A stretch of 64,000 nucleotides of DNA, taken from contig OX365952.1 of the NCBI GenBank assembly GCA_947247005.1, positions 43,256,722 through 43,320,721 on the forward strand, given 5' to 3'. The stretch is from Spisula solida. Lineage: Eukaryota; Mollusca; Bivalvia; Venerida; Mactridae. Positions 33,936 to 47,700 of the stretch are shown in pieces. A program made the translations under genes and the position numbers. Position 1 is the stretch's first letter. The number at the start of each line of letters is the position of its first letter. The notes below the pieces were generated by a model, which was not told the DNA's origin, made no database searches, and worked only from the letters and a program-made list of their open reading frames with translations.

Positions 33936-34496
33936 ATTGATAGTTTTTGTAAGTCCAGATATATAGGTGAAATACCAGTAATAGCTTCTTATTCCACTCA
34001 GAACTCTACAGTACAGAATAAGGAAGTCTTTCATATACCAGTAATACGAAATATTATTTTCCCCTCCAGGTAACACTAATTAATGTCACAGTATGTCCAT
34101 GAATGAAATGTTAGTCCAGGTATATCTAATCAAACACAGCACATTTTTAAAACTTGAGTGTATTCGTAAAATATAAATAACATCCACCTTTGAACCATTC
34201 GAACGTAACCTATATGATCACGATTTTTTCATATGTTTGTCAGCGTAATTGGCGGTTTTATGAGTATATAACGATGCAGTAAAAGTTAATATTAACCTCC
34301 GCAATGTAACACTGTCAAATCAAGTTGGATTATTGACTAAAATATCCACGTATGTTGCATAACACGTTATAGTTGTGAATTGAAACTCGTTCATGTGAAA
34401 CAAGACACGGACACATGAATAACTTATTTCAATGAAAAAGCATTAAATTACAGGATACAAAAGAAACTTGATAATAAATAATTGTAGTTATAGACC

Positions 34497-34850
34497 TACA
34501 TAGAATGAGCTAGTTTAAATACTATTTAGGTCGTTCTATTACTCATTACATTATTAATAACACAAGACGCCTCATTCCGGATTATATACATCGTCACGAA
34601 CACAAGAAAAGATAAGCCAGTTTCTCCCTTCTTATTTTCAATTGACACGCAAGGGAAATCGACTTAAACCATTTTTATATCGTTTTTGTATTTGGGATGA
34701 AGCAACCAGTAAGCGAACCCCGACCCCGCACTCTCAGCAAACGCTCTACTACTAGTCTAAATATGAATAAGGTAGTCATTACTGAGGGTCAAATAGTAAC
34801 CTAACATGGACACTAGTGGAAATGACGTAATACAATAAGTTATCTAACTA
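34497..34850. repeat. Local duplication, copy B1
   Basis: About 90% identical by eye to 36357-36712. It includes 'gcctcattccggattatata' and, on the minus strand, a tRNA-like GTAGAGCG ... GGGGTTCGC segment. Confidence 0.85.
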
Positions 34851-34879
34851 AGTTTGCCGAAGACTGCAGTAATAATGGC

Positions 34880-36285
34880 ATCTAGAGTACGGCCCTACTT
34901 TACGTGACCCAGCTTCAAACTTGTCAACGATTTTACAGAGGCAAACCTGTTGCATCTAGGGTGTTCTGGTCACAAGTTTTAGTGATATTGGACTTATGTC
35001 CCCAGTAAAATGTGACCAAGTGTGCACAAGCCTTTTCTTTGATTTGATCTCGTTTTTGACCAGACTGCTTGGCTCACTTTCAAAATCGACCTAAATATTC
35101 GGAAAAACTATGGTCTATCGTTTTCACAAGGCTTTGGTGGACTCACATGTTGACTAAGCAAAACGGACCCTCTATCCTTCACCCAAGTGTCATTGGCTGA
35201 AGATATATAGCACAACTCCTGTAGCTAGCTGTCGTTAGTGTGTTCACAAGTATTTGCTTTTGACCATCACGGTGAACCAGAGTTTTGAACTATATTTCAT
35301 AGAGCCAAGTAGATAGGAGCTCTAGATTTTAATCTCACACGAACCAGTTTCTAACTCGTCGGACATGTCACTGAGACATTCATTGTGACCAAGTTTCACA
35401 AAGGTTGGGCTATAACTGTTTGTTCTTTGACTTGATCTGGTTTTTCGTCCTCAACATGAATCTGTTTAGAACTCACTCAACAATTCATTGAGAAATTCTG
35501 ACCATGCTTCAAGATTGGAGAAAAATTAATATATATGACTGGTTTCTAGAATGTTCAGGGACCTTTACTTTGATTTGACCGGTTATTGACCCCCACTCGA
35601 CCCACTATCAACACAATCTACAATTCATAAAGACAAACACTTTGACAAAGTTTCATGAAGATTGGAGAAAACTATGGTCACCTTACTCACTATTTGACAG
35701 GTAATTAAGCTATACAAGAGAGCCATACCTGAATGACCCTCAATCACTTACCAGTGGACATGCATTATTGGCACAGACAGTAAAATTGTCATGATAACAT
35801 TATGACCTAGATTTTGACTAGACGAGTACGTAACCCAATTGCAGACTTAATCTGGACATTGCAGATACATTTTTTAACACCAGCTTAATAATGATCACGT
35901 CCAAACTGAGGCCTATACAGTATACAGTACAAATAATGTCTTCTTTGATGACATTCCGGTAGAGACCCTGATTTTGAACCCAGGTGACCTAGTTGCAAAA
36001 TTGACCTAGATTATACAGAGAAACACACAGTGACCAAGCTCCACAAAATAAGGTAAACTATGTGACCTCTAACGTGTATTTTTGTGATTTGGCCTGGTGA
36101 CCTAGTTTTTATCCTAGGTGACCCAGTTGTGAACTTGACCTCAAGATGATCAAGAGATTTACATAGTGACAGATTTTCACTGTGGTTCATAAAGATTATG
36201 TGACTATGACCTCTCGAGTGTTAATCAAATTGTTGATGGTGAAAGGAAGCCCCTGTAAGCACTAACAGTTTGACTTGACATGCTG
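34880..36285 (+). repeat. Degenerate mollusc 'tgacctagttttt' repeat block
   Basis: Repeating phrases 'gacc(t/c)agttttt', 'gaccaagtttcacaaag', 'aagattggag' and 'tttgatttgacc' recur at roughly 150-180 bp. This resembles a highly abundant diverged tandem family in bivalve genomes. No coding potential. Confidence 0.65.
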
Positions 36286-36286
36286 A

Positions 36287-36777
36287 TCTTTATTTCGGTC
36301 TATCATTAATATAAGCATTATAAGCATGGTTCATGGAACTCCTTTGAAAATACATGTACATAGAATGAACTAGTTTAAATACTATTTTAGGTAGTTCTAT
36401 TATTCATTACATTATTAATAACACATGACGCCTCATTCCGGATTATATACATCGTCACGAATACCAGGAAAAGATAAGTCAGTTTCTCCCTTCTTATTTT
36501 CGATTGACACGCAAGGGAAATCGACTTAAACCATTTTTATATCGTTTTTGTATTTGGGATGAAGCAACCAGTAAGCGAACACCGACCCCGCACTCTCAGC
36601 AGACGCTCTACTACTAGGCTAAGTATGACTACGGTAGTCACTACTGTGGGTCAAATAGTAACCTAACCTGGACACTTGTGTAATTGACGTTAGACAATAA
36701 GTTATCTAACTATCTTTATTTCGGTCTATCATTAATACAAGCATTTTAAGCATGGTTCATGGAACTCCGTTGAAAAC
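36287..36777. repeat. A-B2-A arrangement of the local duplication
   Basis: Copy B2 at 36357-36712 is flanked on both sides by a 64-bp direct repeat A (36287-36350 and about 36713-36777). A begins 'tctttatttcggtctatcat' and contains 'aagcatggttcatggaactc'. B1 at 34.5 kb lacks A. Confidence 0.8.
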
Positions 36778-37004
36778 AAAAACAGGTCTCCCATGTTTGA
36801 AGTGAATACCATTGATAGTTTTTGAGAAAGGACATCAATCTAAGAGGGACAAATGACCCTATATCGCTCGTCTGAGACCATGACCTACAGGTAATCCAAA
36901 CCAGGTTTTCCTATGATTTCGCCAGTGCCATATATTAATATGGCATAGTTATCTACCCTGCATGAAATCCTAATAGTTTTGGGTATAATGAAGTCTCTAT
37001 TGTG

Positions 37005-40000
37005 TTCACTAGGTAGGGGATGTACTATATAGAATGGACACTTTGTAACATTGAGTTCACTAGGTTGGGGATGTACTATATAGACGGGACACTTTGTAAC
37101 ATTGTGTTCATTTGGTAGGGGATGTACTATATAGACTGGACACTGTAACATTGTGTTCACTAGGTAGGGGATGTACTATATATATAGACTGGACACTGTG
37201 TAACATTGTGTTCACTAGGTAGGGGATGTACTATATAGAATGGACACTTTGTAACATTGTGTTCACTAGGTAGGTGATATACTATATAGACTGGACACTG
37301 TGTAACATTGTGTTCACTAGGTAGGTGATGTACTATATAGACTGGACACTGTGTAACATTGTGTTCACTAGGTAGGGGATGTACTATATAGACTGGACAC
37401 TGTGTAACATTGTGTTCACTAGGTAGGGTGATGTAATATATAGACTGGACACTTTGTAACATTGTGTTCACTAGGCAGGGGATGTACTATATAGACTTGA
37501 CACTGTGTAACATTGTGTTCACTAGGTAGGTGATGTAATATATAGACTGGACACTGTGTTACATGGTGTTCACTAGGTAGGGGATGTACTATATAGACTG
37601 GACACTGTAACATTGTGTTCACTAGGTAGGGTGATGTACTATATAGACTGGACACTGTAACATTGTGTTCACTAGGTAGGGGATGTACTATATAGACTGG
37701 ACACTGTGTAACATTGTGTTCACTAGGTAGGTGATGTAATATATAGACTGGACACTGTGTAACATTGTGTTCACTAGGTAGGGGATGTACTATATAGACT
37801 GGACACTGTGTAGCATTGTGTTCACTAGGTAGGTGATGTAATATATAGACTGGACACTGTGTAACATTGTGTTCACTAGGTAGGGGATGTACTATATAGA
37901 CTGGACACTGTAACATTGTGTTCACTAGGTAGGGGATGTACTATATAGACAGGACACTTTGTAACATTGTGTTCACTGGGTAGGGGATGTACTATATAGA
38001 CAGGACACTTTGTAACATTGTGTCCACTAGGTATGGGATGTACTATATAGACTGGACACTGAGTAACATTGTGTTCACTAGGTAGGGGATGTACTATATA
38101 GACTGGACACTGTGTAACATTGTGTTCACTAGGTAGGGGATGTACTATATATATAGACTGGACACTGTGTAACATTGTGTTCACTAGGTAGGGGATGTAC
38201 TATATAGACTGGACACTGTGTAACATTGTGTTCACTAGGTAGGGGATGTACTACTTAGTATATAGAATGGACACTTTGTAACATTGTGTTCACTAGGTAG
38301 GGGATGTACTATATATATATAGACTGGATACTGTAACATTGTGTTCACTAGGTATGGGATGTACTATATAGACTGGATACTGTAACATTGTGTTCACTAG
38401 GTAGGGAATGTACTATATAGACAGGATACTGTAACATTGTGTTCACTAGGTAGGTGATGTACTATATAGACTGGACTCTGTAACATTGTGTTCACTAGGT
38501 AGGAGATGTACTTTATAGACAGGACACTTCGTAACATTGTGTTCACTAGGTAGGGGATGTAATATATAGACTGGACACTGTGTAACATTGTGTTCACTAG
38601 GTAGGGAATGTACTATATAGACTGGACACTGTAACATTGTGTTCACTAGGTAGGGGATGTACTATATAGACTGGACACTGTGTAACAATGTGTTCACTAG
38701 GCAGGTGATGTAATATATAGACTGGACACTGTGTAACATTGTGTTCACTAGGTAGGGGATGTACTATATAGACTGGACACTGTGTAATATTGTGTTCACT
38801 AGGTAGGTGATGTAATATATAGACTGGACACTGTGTAACATTGTGTTCACTAGGTAGGGGATGTACTATATAGACTGGACACTGTAACATTGTGTTCACT
38901 AGGTAGGGGATGTACTATATAGACAGGACACTTTGTAACATTGTGTTCACTAGGTAGGGGATGTACTATATAGACAGGACACTTTGTAACATTGTGTCCA
39001 CTAGGTATGGGATGTACTATATAGACTGGACACTGTGTAACATTGTGTTCACTAGGTAGGGGATGTACTATATAGACTGGACACTGTGTAACATTGTGTT
39101 CACTAGGTAGGGGATGTACTAAATAGACTGGACACTGTGTAACATTGTGTTCACTAGGTAGGGGATGTACTATATATATAGACTGGACACTGTGTAACAT
39201 TGTGTTCACTAGGTAGGGGATGTACTATATAGACTGGACACTGTGTAACATTGTGTTCACTAGGTAGGGGATGTACTACTTAGTATATAGAATGGACACT
39301 TTGTAACATTGTGTTCACTAGGTAGGGGATGTACTATATATATAGACTGGACACTGTGTAACATTGTGTTCACTAGGTAGGGGATGTACTATATAGACTG
39401 GACACTGTGTAACATTGTGTTCACTAGGTAGGGGATGTACTAAATAGACTGGACACTGTGTAACATTGTGTCCACTAGGTAGGGGATGTACTATATATAT
39501 AGACTGGACACTGTGTAACATTGTGTTCACTAGGTAGGGGATGTACTATATAGACTGGACACTGTGTAACATTGTGTTCACTAGGTAGGGAATGTACTAT
39601 ATAGAATGGACACTGTGTAACATTGTGTTCACTAGGTAGGGGATGTACTATATATATAGACTGGACACTGTGTAACATTGTGTTCACTAGGTAGGGGATG
39701 TACTATATAGAATGGACACTTTGTAACATTGTGTTCACTAGGTAGGGGATGTACTATATAGAATGGACACTTTGTAACATTGTGTTCACTAGGTAGGGGA
39801 TGTACTATATAGAATGGACACTGTAACATTGTGTTCACTAGGTAGGGGATGTACTATATAGACTGGACACTGTAACATTGTGTTCACTAGGTAGGGGATG
39901 TACTATATAGACAGGATACTGTAACATTGTGTTCACTAGGTAGGGGATGTACTATATAGACTGGACACTGTAACATTGTGTTCACTAGGTAGGGGATGTA

Positions 40001-40470
40001 CTAAATAGACTGGACACTGTAACATTGTGTTCACTAGGTAGGGGATGTACTATATAGACAGGATACTGTAACATTGTGTTCACTAGGTAGGGGATGTACT
40101 ATATAGACTGGATACTGTAACATTGTGTTCACTAGGTAGGGAATGTACTATATAGACTGGATACTGTAACATTGTGTTCACTAGGTAGGGGATGTACTAT
40201 ATAGACTGGATACTGTAACATTGTGTTCACTAGGTAGGTGATGTACTATATAGACTGGACTCTGTAACATTGTGTTCACTAGGTAGGAGATGTACTTTAT
40301 AGACAGGACACTTCGTAACATTGTGTTCACTAGGTAGGGGATGTAATATATAGACTGGACACTGTGTAACATTGTGTTCACTAGGTAGGGAATGTACTAT
40401 ATAGACTGGACACTGTAACATTGTGTTCACTAGGTAGGGGATGTACTATATAGACTGGACACTTAGTAAC
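37005..40470 (+). repeat. Large 51-bp minisatellite, about 68 copies
   Basis: Unit 'gtgttcactaggtagggga' + 'tgtactatatagactggac' + 'actgtgtaacatt' (51 bp), with a common 48-bp form lacking GTG and others gaining TATA. 51 is a multiple of 3, so the minus strand shows many open frames repeating LPSEHNVTQCPVYIVHP. These are broken at 49-, 50- and 55-bp units and lack splice or start context. Higher-order copies are visible. Confidence 0.97.
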
Positions 40471-41528
40471 AAAAACATCTGATTTTATATCATCATTTAT
40501 TTCATTTACATTTTTTTACAATCAAAACACAAATTATAACAAAAGAAGTCATTTTACACAAGCATGACTTCAGTAAAGCAATTGTTGATACTTCGACACA
40601 AAAAATGACAATACTTGAACATGAACATATTTAAGTCACACATCTTTAGACTTCCGCTAAACCTCACTGAAATACCATCTTAATCCATCTTAATATTAAG
40701 ACTACCTTAAAATTACAATCATAATATTCAATTTCATTTCAATGCTATGCTCTTATTGAACCTTAGTACCGGTATAAAGACCAACTCAATAGATTCCTAT
40801 GAAGGTTTTAATGCATTTTCTGAAAGTACTAAAATTCTGATGAATTGATAATGCTCTGAATCTAGTATAATGTTATGTACACTCATGTATATTCCGATTC
40901 ATATCGTCACCACTGAGAATGAAATGTCACTCGTGAAATGAAATGTCAATATACCAACTAGTGAGATGTTTCACAAGTTAATTCACAGCCTGAATAATAG
41001 TCATTCACTACACTTACACTACATCCACAAACCCCTGTGGTTCTATACTACAAATTGCCCCGTGATTATACACATATACACTTCATCGCAAGTTATCCAA
41101 ATAGCTCTGTGATTATATATTTCAATGATATAGCCCTACAATTCTAGACTCTGTCAACATATCCCTGTGTTTCACGAATAAATCCACATAGCCCTGTAGT
41201 TTAAAATGTATCATTTCCACAAAACCCTGATTTTAAATTTTATCCACACAGTCAAGTATTTCTACACATCATCCACGAAACCCAGTGATACATAGCCCTG
41301 TGGTTTTAATATTTCATCCACACAGCCCTGTATTTCTACGCATCAGTCACAAAACCCAGTAATACATAGCCCTGTGGTTTTAATATTTCATCCACACAGC
41401 CCTGTATTTCTACGCATCAGTCACAAAACTCAGTGATACATAATCCTGTGATTTTAAACTCCCTGTATGTCTACACATCATCCACATAGCCCTGTGATTC
41501 TACACATCATCCACATAGCCCTGTGATT
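40471..41528 (-). other. PDCD11 3' flank / probable 3' UTR
   Basis: AT-rich sequence past the stop codon. From about 41030 to 41528 it is filled with diverged 'ccacatagccctgtg' units. A minus-strand AATAAA at 40496-40501, just beside the 51-bp array, is one candidate polyadenylation signal. Confidence 0.4.
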
Positions 41529-41561
41529 CTACACATCATCCACATAGCCCTGTGATTCTAC
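41475..41561 (-). repeat. 29-bp tandem repeat spanning the PDCD11 stop codon
   Basis: Three perfect copies of 'acatcatccacatagccctg' + 'tgattctac' on the plus strand. The rightmost, 41533-41561, is the coding sequence for [10 protein letters not shown]; the others are downstream. Older, longer variants continue left to about 41030. Confidence 0.9.
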
Positions 41562-41700
41562 ATAATCAAGAGCTTTCTTCTTCACATCAGCAACATGTTC
41601 TTCTGTTCCGAACTTTTCTTCAAACTGTAAATATTTCTTAAAGAAGAATTTCATCTTCTTAGCTGACATTTTCTGAGCAACAACTCGATTGTACACAGTT
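41529..41700 (-). CDS. PDCD11: PDCD11 last coding exon
   Basis: 172 nt including TAG at 41529-41531. Encodes [40 protein letters not shown] and the unusual end QGYVDDV. The human end is 'KALEYVEAKSSVLED', so only the last few residues differ in type. Confidence 0.95.
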
Positions 41701-44700
41701 CTGAAAGAAGAAAGAGTTACGAGTTTTATGCAATTTGCCTGTAAGTAATTCATTTCAGTGCTGCAGTCATTTTATCCAGTGTACCCAGTACGTGGATCAC
41801 AAATATAACTAATTTTAAGAAAATTCTTAGTTTTCTCCTAAGATGCTTTACAAATATGGGCCCTGGTCTTTGGCAAGCAACAGTCAACCATTCCAATATG
41901 CATCAGAATTGGAGGACAAATGACCTATCTTTTATAAAACCATTAACATAATAGTTAATTAACACTGTTTTTCAACAATATTTCAGTTGTATGCATAAAT
42001 TGCAGTCTGTTGACCTAACACATATACCTGGATTAATTATTAACCAGTAGTAACTTGCTCTTCCACGATCAACTTCTCCACATGTGGAGGACAACAATTG
42101 TCTGGGAAGAACATAACCCAGGAAACAAATCCACATCTAGCCACAGACTGCTCTAGCAGGGCATGCTTACATACACTTCAGGGGTGTCAACAGAGCCAAA
42201 TTCAACATCCTGAAAATCATATTCTGCCGACCATTTTTCCAAACAAGAGACCTTCAGTCACATTGTTTCAATATTTAACTCAGTTTTTATTGATAAAAAT
42301 CCTTCAGAGCAGATTAAAATGAACATAACTTAGCCATTTCTTGAGATATTTTCACCAAATTACTTTGGTCAGAAATTCTAGCTCTTTCAGGATAGATAAA
42401 TCCGGAAATCCAGATTAATCAGGGATATTGACACCCCTGACACTTAAAAGCATTGGTATAAAACCCCAAAGCTGAGTACAAAAATACTGTAGAGCACAGA
42501 CAATCCAGAAACGGGGCCAGTGCCTATCTATCCACGCAAGAGTCAAACATAGAACAAACCATCCATAAAGCAATAGATAACCATAAGTTTATAACAACAA
42601 AGGAAGGTAATTACGTATGATAACAACACACAGTTTAAGAGTATACGCACCTAGCAGCATCATAGTCCCTCTGTTTGGTCATCATATCAATATAGACCGA
42701 CCATAAATCTGTACGTTTAGGATAAGTACTTAATATGTTCTCAAACATGGTCTTCCCTCGCTCTGCTTCACCAAGTTTGAACTCCATCTGAGCAAATTTG
42801 GTGATAATATCCACATCTGGAAATATGATAACAGTAATTGTAGTTCACACTCAGAATACGTTGTCCATTCACATTGTAAGAAAGAATCTTATTTCTTTGA
42901 AGCTTGCAAATGTATTAAAAGGCAGCATGGATATACTTTTGGAGAAAGTGGCTAGCAACTGTGGTAACATCTAATTTTAGGATCATTTAGCAAGGGTAGG
43001 ATTCACGCATTGTAATTTTCTTATAACTATATAAGTATATGCATGATTAACAAGGAAAATATAACATCAATCAACAGTAACAAGGTCCTGTGAGAAACTG
43101 CTCAGGAATTTACAAGGAACATACTGTTGCACCAATTGAGAACTAAAGCCATCTAATGAATAAACAAAAAGATGGAAAATTCAACAAAAACTAGCAGAGC
43201 TTCCAACAAGGCATGAAGCTCTGCTGATAAGCTATGTAAGGACCAAAATAAAATATTGTTTGTTTCCCCTTCCCTACCTACCCGAGCAAAAAGTCTCCTA
43301 CTCAAAATATTTTTTGACCCTCTTCATTTTTTTTTACTTATAAAAAAAAAGTCGGGTACGAGAGTATGAAATAAAACAAATAGTTTTACCTACCTGCCTG
43401 CCCAACCCTAATTTGCCAGGGTTGGGAAGAGGGAACAAACAATATTTTATTTTTGGCCTATATTCAATACTTACGGAGTTTCATATCCAAACTTTTCAAT
43501 GATCTTTGAAGAAGTTTTCTAGCAGATTCGATACGACTCTGATTAAAGTAGAACTCTCCATACTTGATCCATATGTCCTTGTTACCACTGTGTTTCTTCA
43601 CCAGTATGTTAAACATATGTTCCGCATCCTATATACAAACAAACAGTAACTGTACATATAAAACATACTGATTGTTCAAATTTTAGAAACTAGACATACA
43701 TTCTGTTTGACCATGTGTAGAAAGCCAAGCCTACTGTGCAGGTTTTAGGTGGACTTTGACTAACAACCACAATTGTTTTGCCCAACACACCATATTACAA
43801 TTATGCCCAGTTATTGTGAAGTCCAACAATTGACGATCAAGTTATGGTCCAGACAAGCCAAATTATGGCCAATTTGACCATTGAACTTGAACTGTGACCT
43901 TGACCTCACATAATGGGCAGATGAAGTTGATTATCACGGTATTTATTTATTAATGCCTGTAATGAGACATGATACCATACCTCAATTTTTCCAGACTGGA
44001 CATAAATGTTGACCATTTTCAGGTATACACTGATCTGATCATTCTGTTGTACGGCACGGTCTAATACTTTCTTCACAGTTTCTGGTGTACCGTACATGTT
44101 CTCCAAATTTAAATATGCTACCCAGACATTCAGCTTCTCCTGTTCTTCCCTGAATACAATAAAACATTATTACATGACTTTGGTTGTATCCAGGTTAGTA
44201 TAACGAGTATGTATATTTTTATACTACACGTGTGTAGTATTTTTTATACTACACGTGTGTAGTAAAACGTTTATATGACGTAACTTAATCTCCTAAATGA
44301 CATAATTGTATGCCGCAAATGACTTTATTTTTGGCGTTGATCATATAGCGGCGTTTTTTTTGTGTGTTTTTACATGTTATTAGTGTTCTATGATTAAGAG
44401 AATATAATATTTGTTGTCAATTGATACATACTTATAATAAACTCGTTAAGGAAATATTATTAAGATCGCCAAAGGCTAGCTTATTAAAATTTCAAAAACT
44501 CGTTTAACATAAGTTTATATCAATTGACAACTTGTGATAGATCGTCTATATATCATATACCACAAATACTGGCTCGATCACACAGCGGAATACAACACGC
44601 CAGATTGAATGTTCTGTATCCATGAATGTGTGGTTTTCTGCATCCGTATCATGTATGTACGATGTGTAACATTGTCAAGACGTAAACATTTTTTAAAATG

Positions 44701-47700
44701 TATTTTCAGTCATATGGAGACTACCCAGTCCCATTATCCTAACACCAGGCCAACTAGAAATTTCCTGGAACAACCCTCATACACTAAGCTCCAAGAAAGG
44801 CAGGTATACCAGTACCATTTTTAACCATTCTGGTATGTCATGGCCTGAGAGCGAACTCACTAACTTCTGTTCCCAAGGCAGAAACTATAACTACTTGGTC
44901 ATTGAGGACGTATTTACAGCGGTCCTACTGACGCATTATACTCAAACCTGAAAATGAGTCGCAAATCTGTTACGGGTGCCATTAGCACACAAGCCTCCAC
45001 CAAAACTCAGTTAAACATTGTTCTGTTGTTAGAATTCAGCTTATGAAATTTCAAATGGCCATAACTTTGTTAATTCTTAAACATTTATTTGCTGCAGAAA
45101 TGTTCATTCTTACTATTGCAGTAAATCCAGATTTCTGGATTATTCTAGAATAGTAGGACCCCTGTATATACTATATACACACCTGAATGATATAGTTTTG
45201 AGAGCTCTCTCCGCCACAGCTCTAGCTCTATCAATCTCTGTTGTCTCTAGATGGAACGCCATATAACGTAACCAGATGATAGAACTATCTGGTGACTCCA
45301 GTACAAGTCTATCAAAGTCATCTGCAGTCTCTGGTTTAACATCACCTTCTAGCCGCTTCATTTCAATCTGAATGTAACAACAACATTTTTATGGATCTAC
45401 ATTTCGGTCATAAATTACTTGAGTCAGAGTCTGAGAGTTACGGTGCTTAAGGTAAAATTTGACCTATCTTCTTTTTACTTGTAATTGAAAGAAACATGAA
45501 AATGTTTAATTTGGTAGCAAAACCAGACTCAAAACTGACCGGTTGAAACAATAATTATTATAAGTAAATTAGTGATTTCTTTATATTTTGGAAGCAGGCA
45601 AAGTTTTGTTATGTTTTAATGGTTGATGAGACAAGTCCACATCCTTAGTACATGTAGTACATAGTGTACAATTAATCAACATATGACAAGAATACAAATG
45701 TTGTACTGTGGCGTACCTCGTATAACTTTTTCTCCTCTGCTTTCTTCTCCTCTCTGATTTGTTCTCTAGATTTCTTCACAGGTTTCTGTAAATGTACAAT
45801 TTACTATCTATAGTTACTGTACTACTAATCATCAATAGCTGTCGTTGCTGCCGCTATATCATCATCATCATTATATGTTGTAGGCACAAATATTAGAGGA
45901 ATTTGGTAAAATGACAATGTGATATGGTTGTTAACTTCGGCATTTACAAAGACAATTGAATGGAAGACTTGGTGAAATGCAATAAAACTTGTTCTACTAG
46001 TTACTGTACATCAATTAGTCAACAAAAATTGGTAAATACATCTTGCATGCAGTAACATCATTTAATTTATAAGGATACTAGCAGTCTTTCTTATGTCAAA
46101 AGTAGCACAATTTTAATCATAGAAAAGACTAAACCAAACATACATTATAAAATAAATCTACCAGAAAATCACAAAATATATGCTTATGTTTACACAGACA
46201 AATTTAATAAATTACCATAAAATGATATAAAATATTTGTTGGCATAAGTTTGTGGAATATATTGCATTACTAAAGAAACAAATAGTTTTACAGTAATAAC
46301 TGACCTTCCCATCATCATCTGAATCATCGGAACTTGTTTCTCCAGTTGTCCGCAGAGATTTCAATGACGGCATTTTGAATTCCGTATCCCATGAGAACTT
46401 CTCTGTCACTTCCAACACAGGCTTCTGTGTTACCTACAAACAGAGATATTCAAAGTTGTTTTTAATATAAAAACATGTGTCACTTAGGGGCCACTGGCAC
46501 AAGAAGATCTTACATTCGAAGTTGAACTGAACACGTGTGCAATCTCATTAAAATCAGATCCTAACATTTGCTTCATCCATTCATTTACGCTGACTACACT
46601 CCGTAAGAGGTCATGTTCAAATGACCTCTATGGCACACAATAATGTCACATAGCCTCAGCAGAATTTCACCGCGCTTTCAGAGTTGTGAAAGAAGCGATT
46701 TGATTGGATGACGTAAAGTTCACATTTACATGACCCAATATGGAGTGTCGTCAGATTCTATATCAGTGTAAAGTAGTGAAACATGATAAGGGTTTGATTT
46801 TAATGAGATTTAACATGTGTCACTTTGGGACTACAGAAAGAACTAACAAATGATGTCCAATAGATATTCAAGGCTGATGATTATTGTTTGACCATTTCTC
46901 AATTTTTCAGTTATATACGATAACCAATTCACCTAACCAGTTATCCTGGACTATATCCTTACCAGTACAAACTTTCCCTTCCACATGGAACCAGCAACTT
47001 CTCCACGTATTATATGGAGGAAAATCAACATTGTAGTCAAATTTTCATGGAAGGGTATGACCTGCCGATACTTGAAATCAAAACTGGAATCCAGTGGACT
47101 GGACCACGGCTGCATAAATTAACTAAAACATTCACCCTACATTTCACTGTACAGTATTACTGAGGTTTTACTGTATGTTCAGTATATTATAAGTTACCTT
47201 TGTTGCTGGGGTAATCACCTTGACCTCTATCCCACTATCAGACTCCTTATCCGAGTCGGTCTCATCATCCACCTCCTCCAAGGATGCTCTCTGTACTTTC
47301 TCACTCGTCTTACTGTTCTCTGATTCATCAACTGTCTCTGACTTCTGTCTCGATTTCCTCTTTTTTCTTTTCCTTTTCTTATCACTATCATCTTTATTAT
47401 CATCGTCAGAGTCATCAGAACTTTCAGATTCCTCCACCAAAGTCTTTTTCTTTAATGAGCTCAGTTTCTTTTTGCCCCTCTTTTCCTCCCTCGACACTTT
47501 ACTTGCTAAAATTGTTAACTTTTTATTTTTGCCTTTACGAACACTATTATCATCGGAACTATCATCTGAACTGTCACCTTCCACCATCTTTTCACCTACA
47601 TCACCTAGATTATCAATCATTTCCTTATAGTCATCATCTATAGCATCACCACCGTTCACATCTTCATCAGATATACTGGTAGTATTATCACTCACATCAT

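Noticed and set aside
36885..40430. Many minus-strand open frames with repeated LPSEHNVTQCPVYIVHP as a possible repeat protein
   Set aside because: They follow directly from a 51-bp minisatellite; frames break at irregular units, no start, splice or signal context, and changes show no codon bias.
37005..40470. CRISPR-like array or centromeric satellite
   Set aside because: No unique spacers between repeats and the array is small and lies in a gene-bearing region of a eukaryotic genome.
45840..45880. Intronic box C/D snoRNA in PDCD11 (ATGATGATG run on the minus strand)
   Set aside because: No matching D box (CTGA) or terminal stem at the needed distance; the run is a simple repeat.
47220..47643. 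Plus-strand serine/phenylalanine-rich open frames of 119-136 aa
   Set aside because: Shadows of the acidic/basic PDCD11 linker exon on the minus strand.
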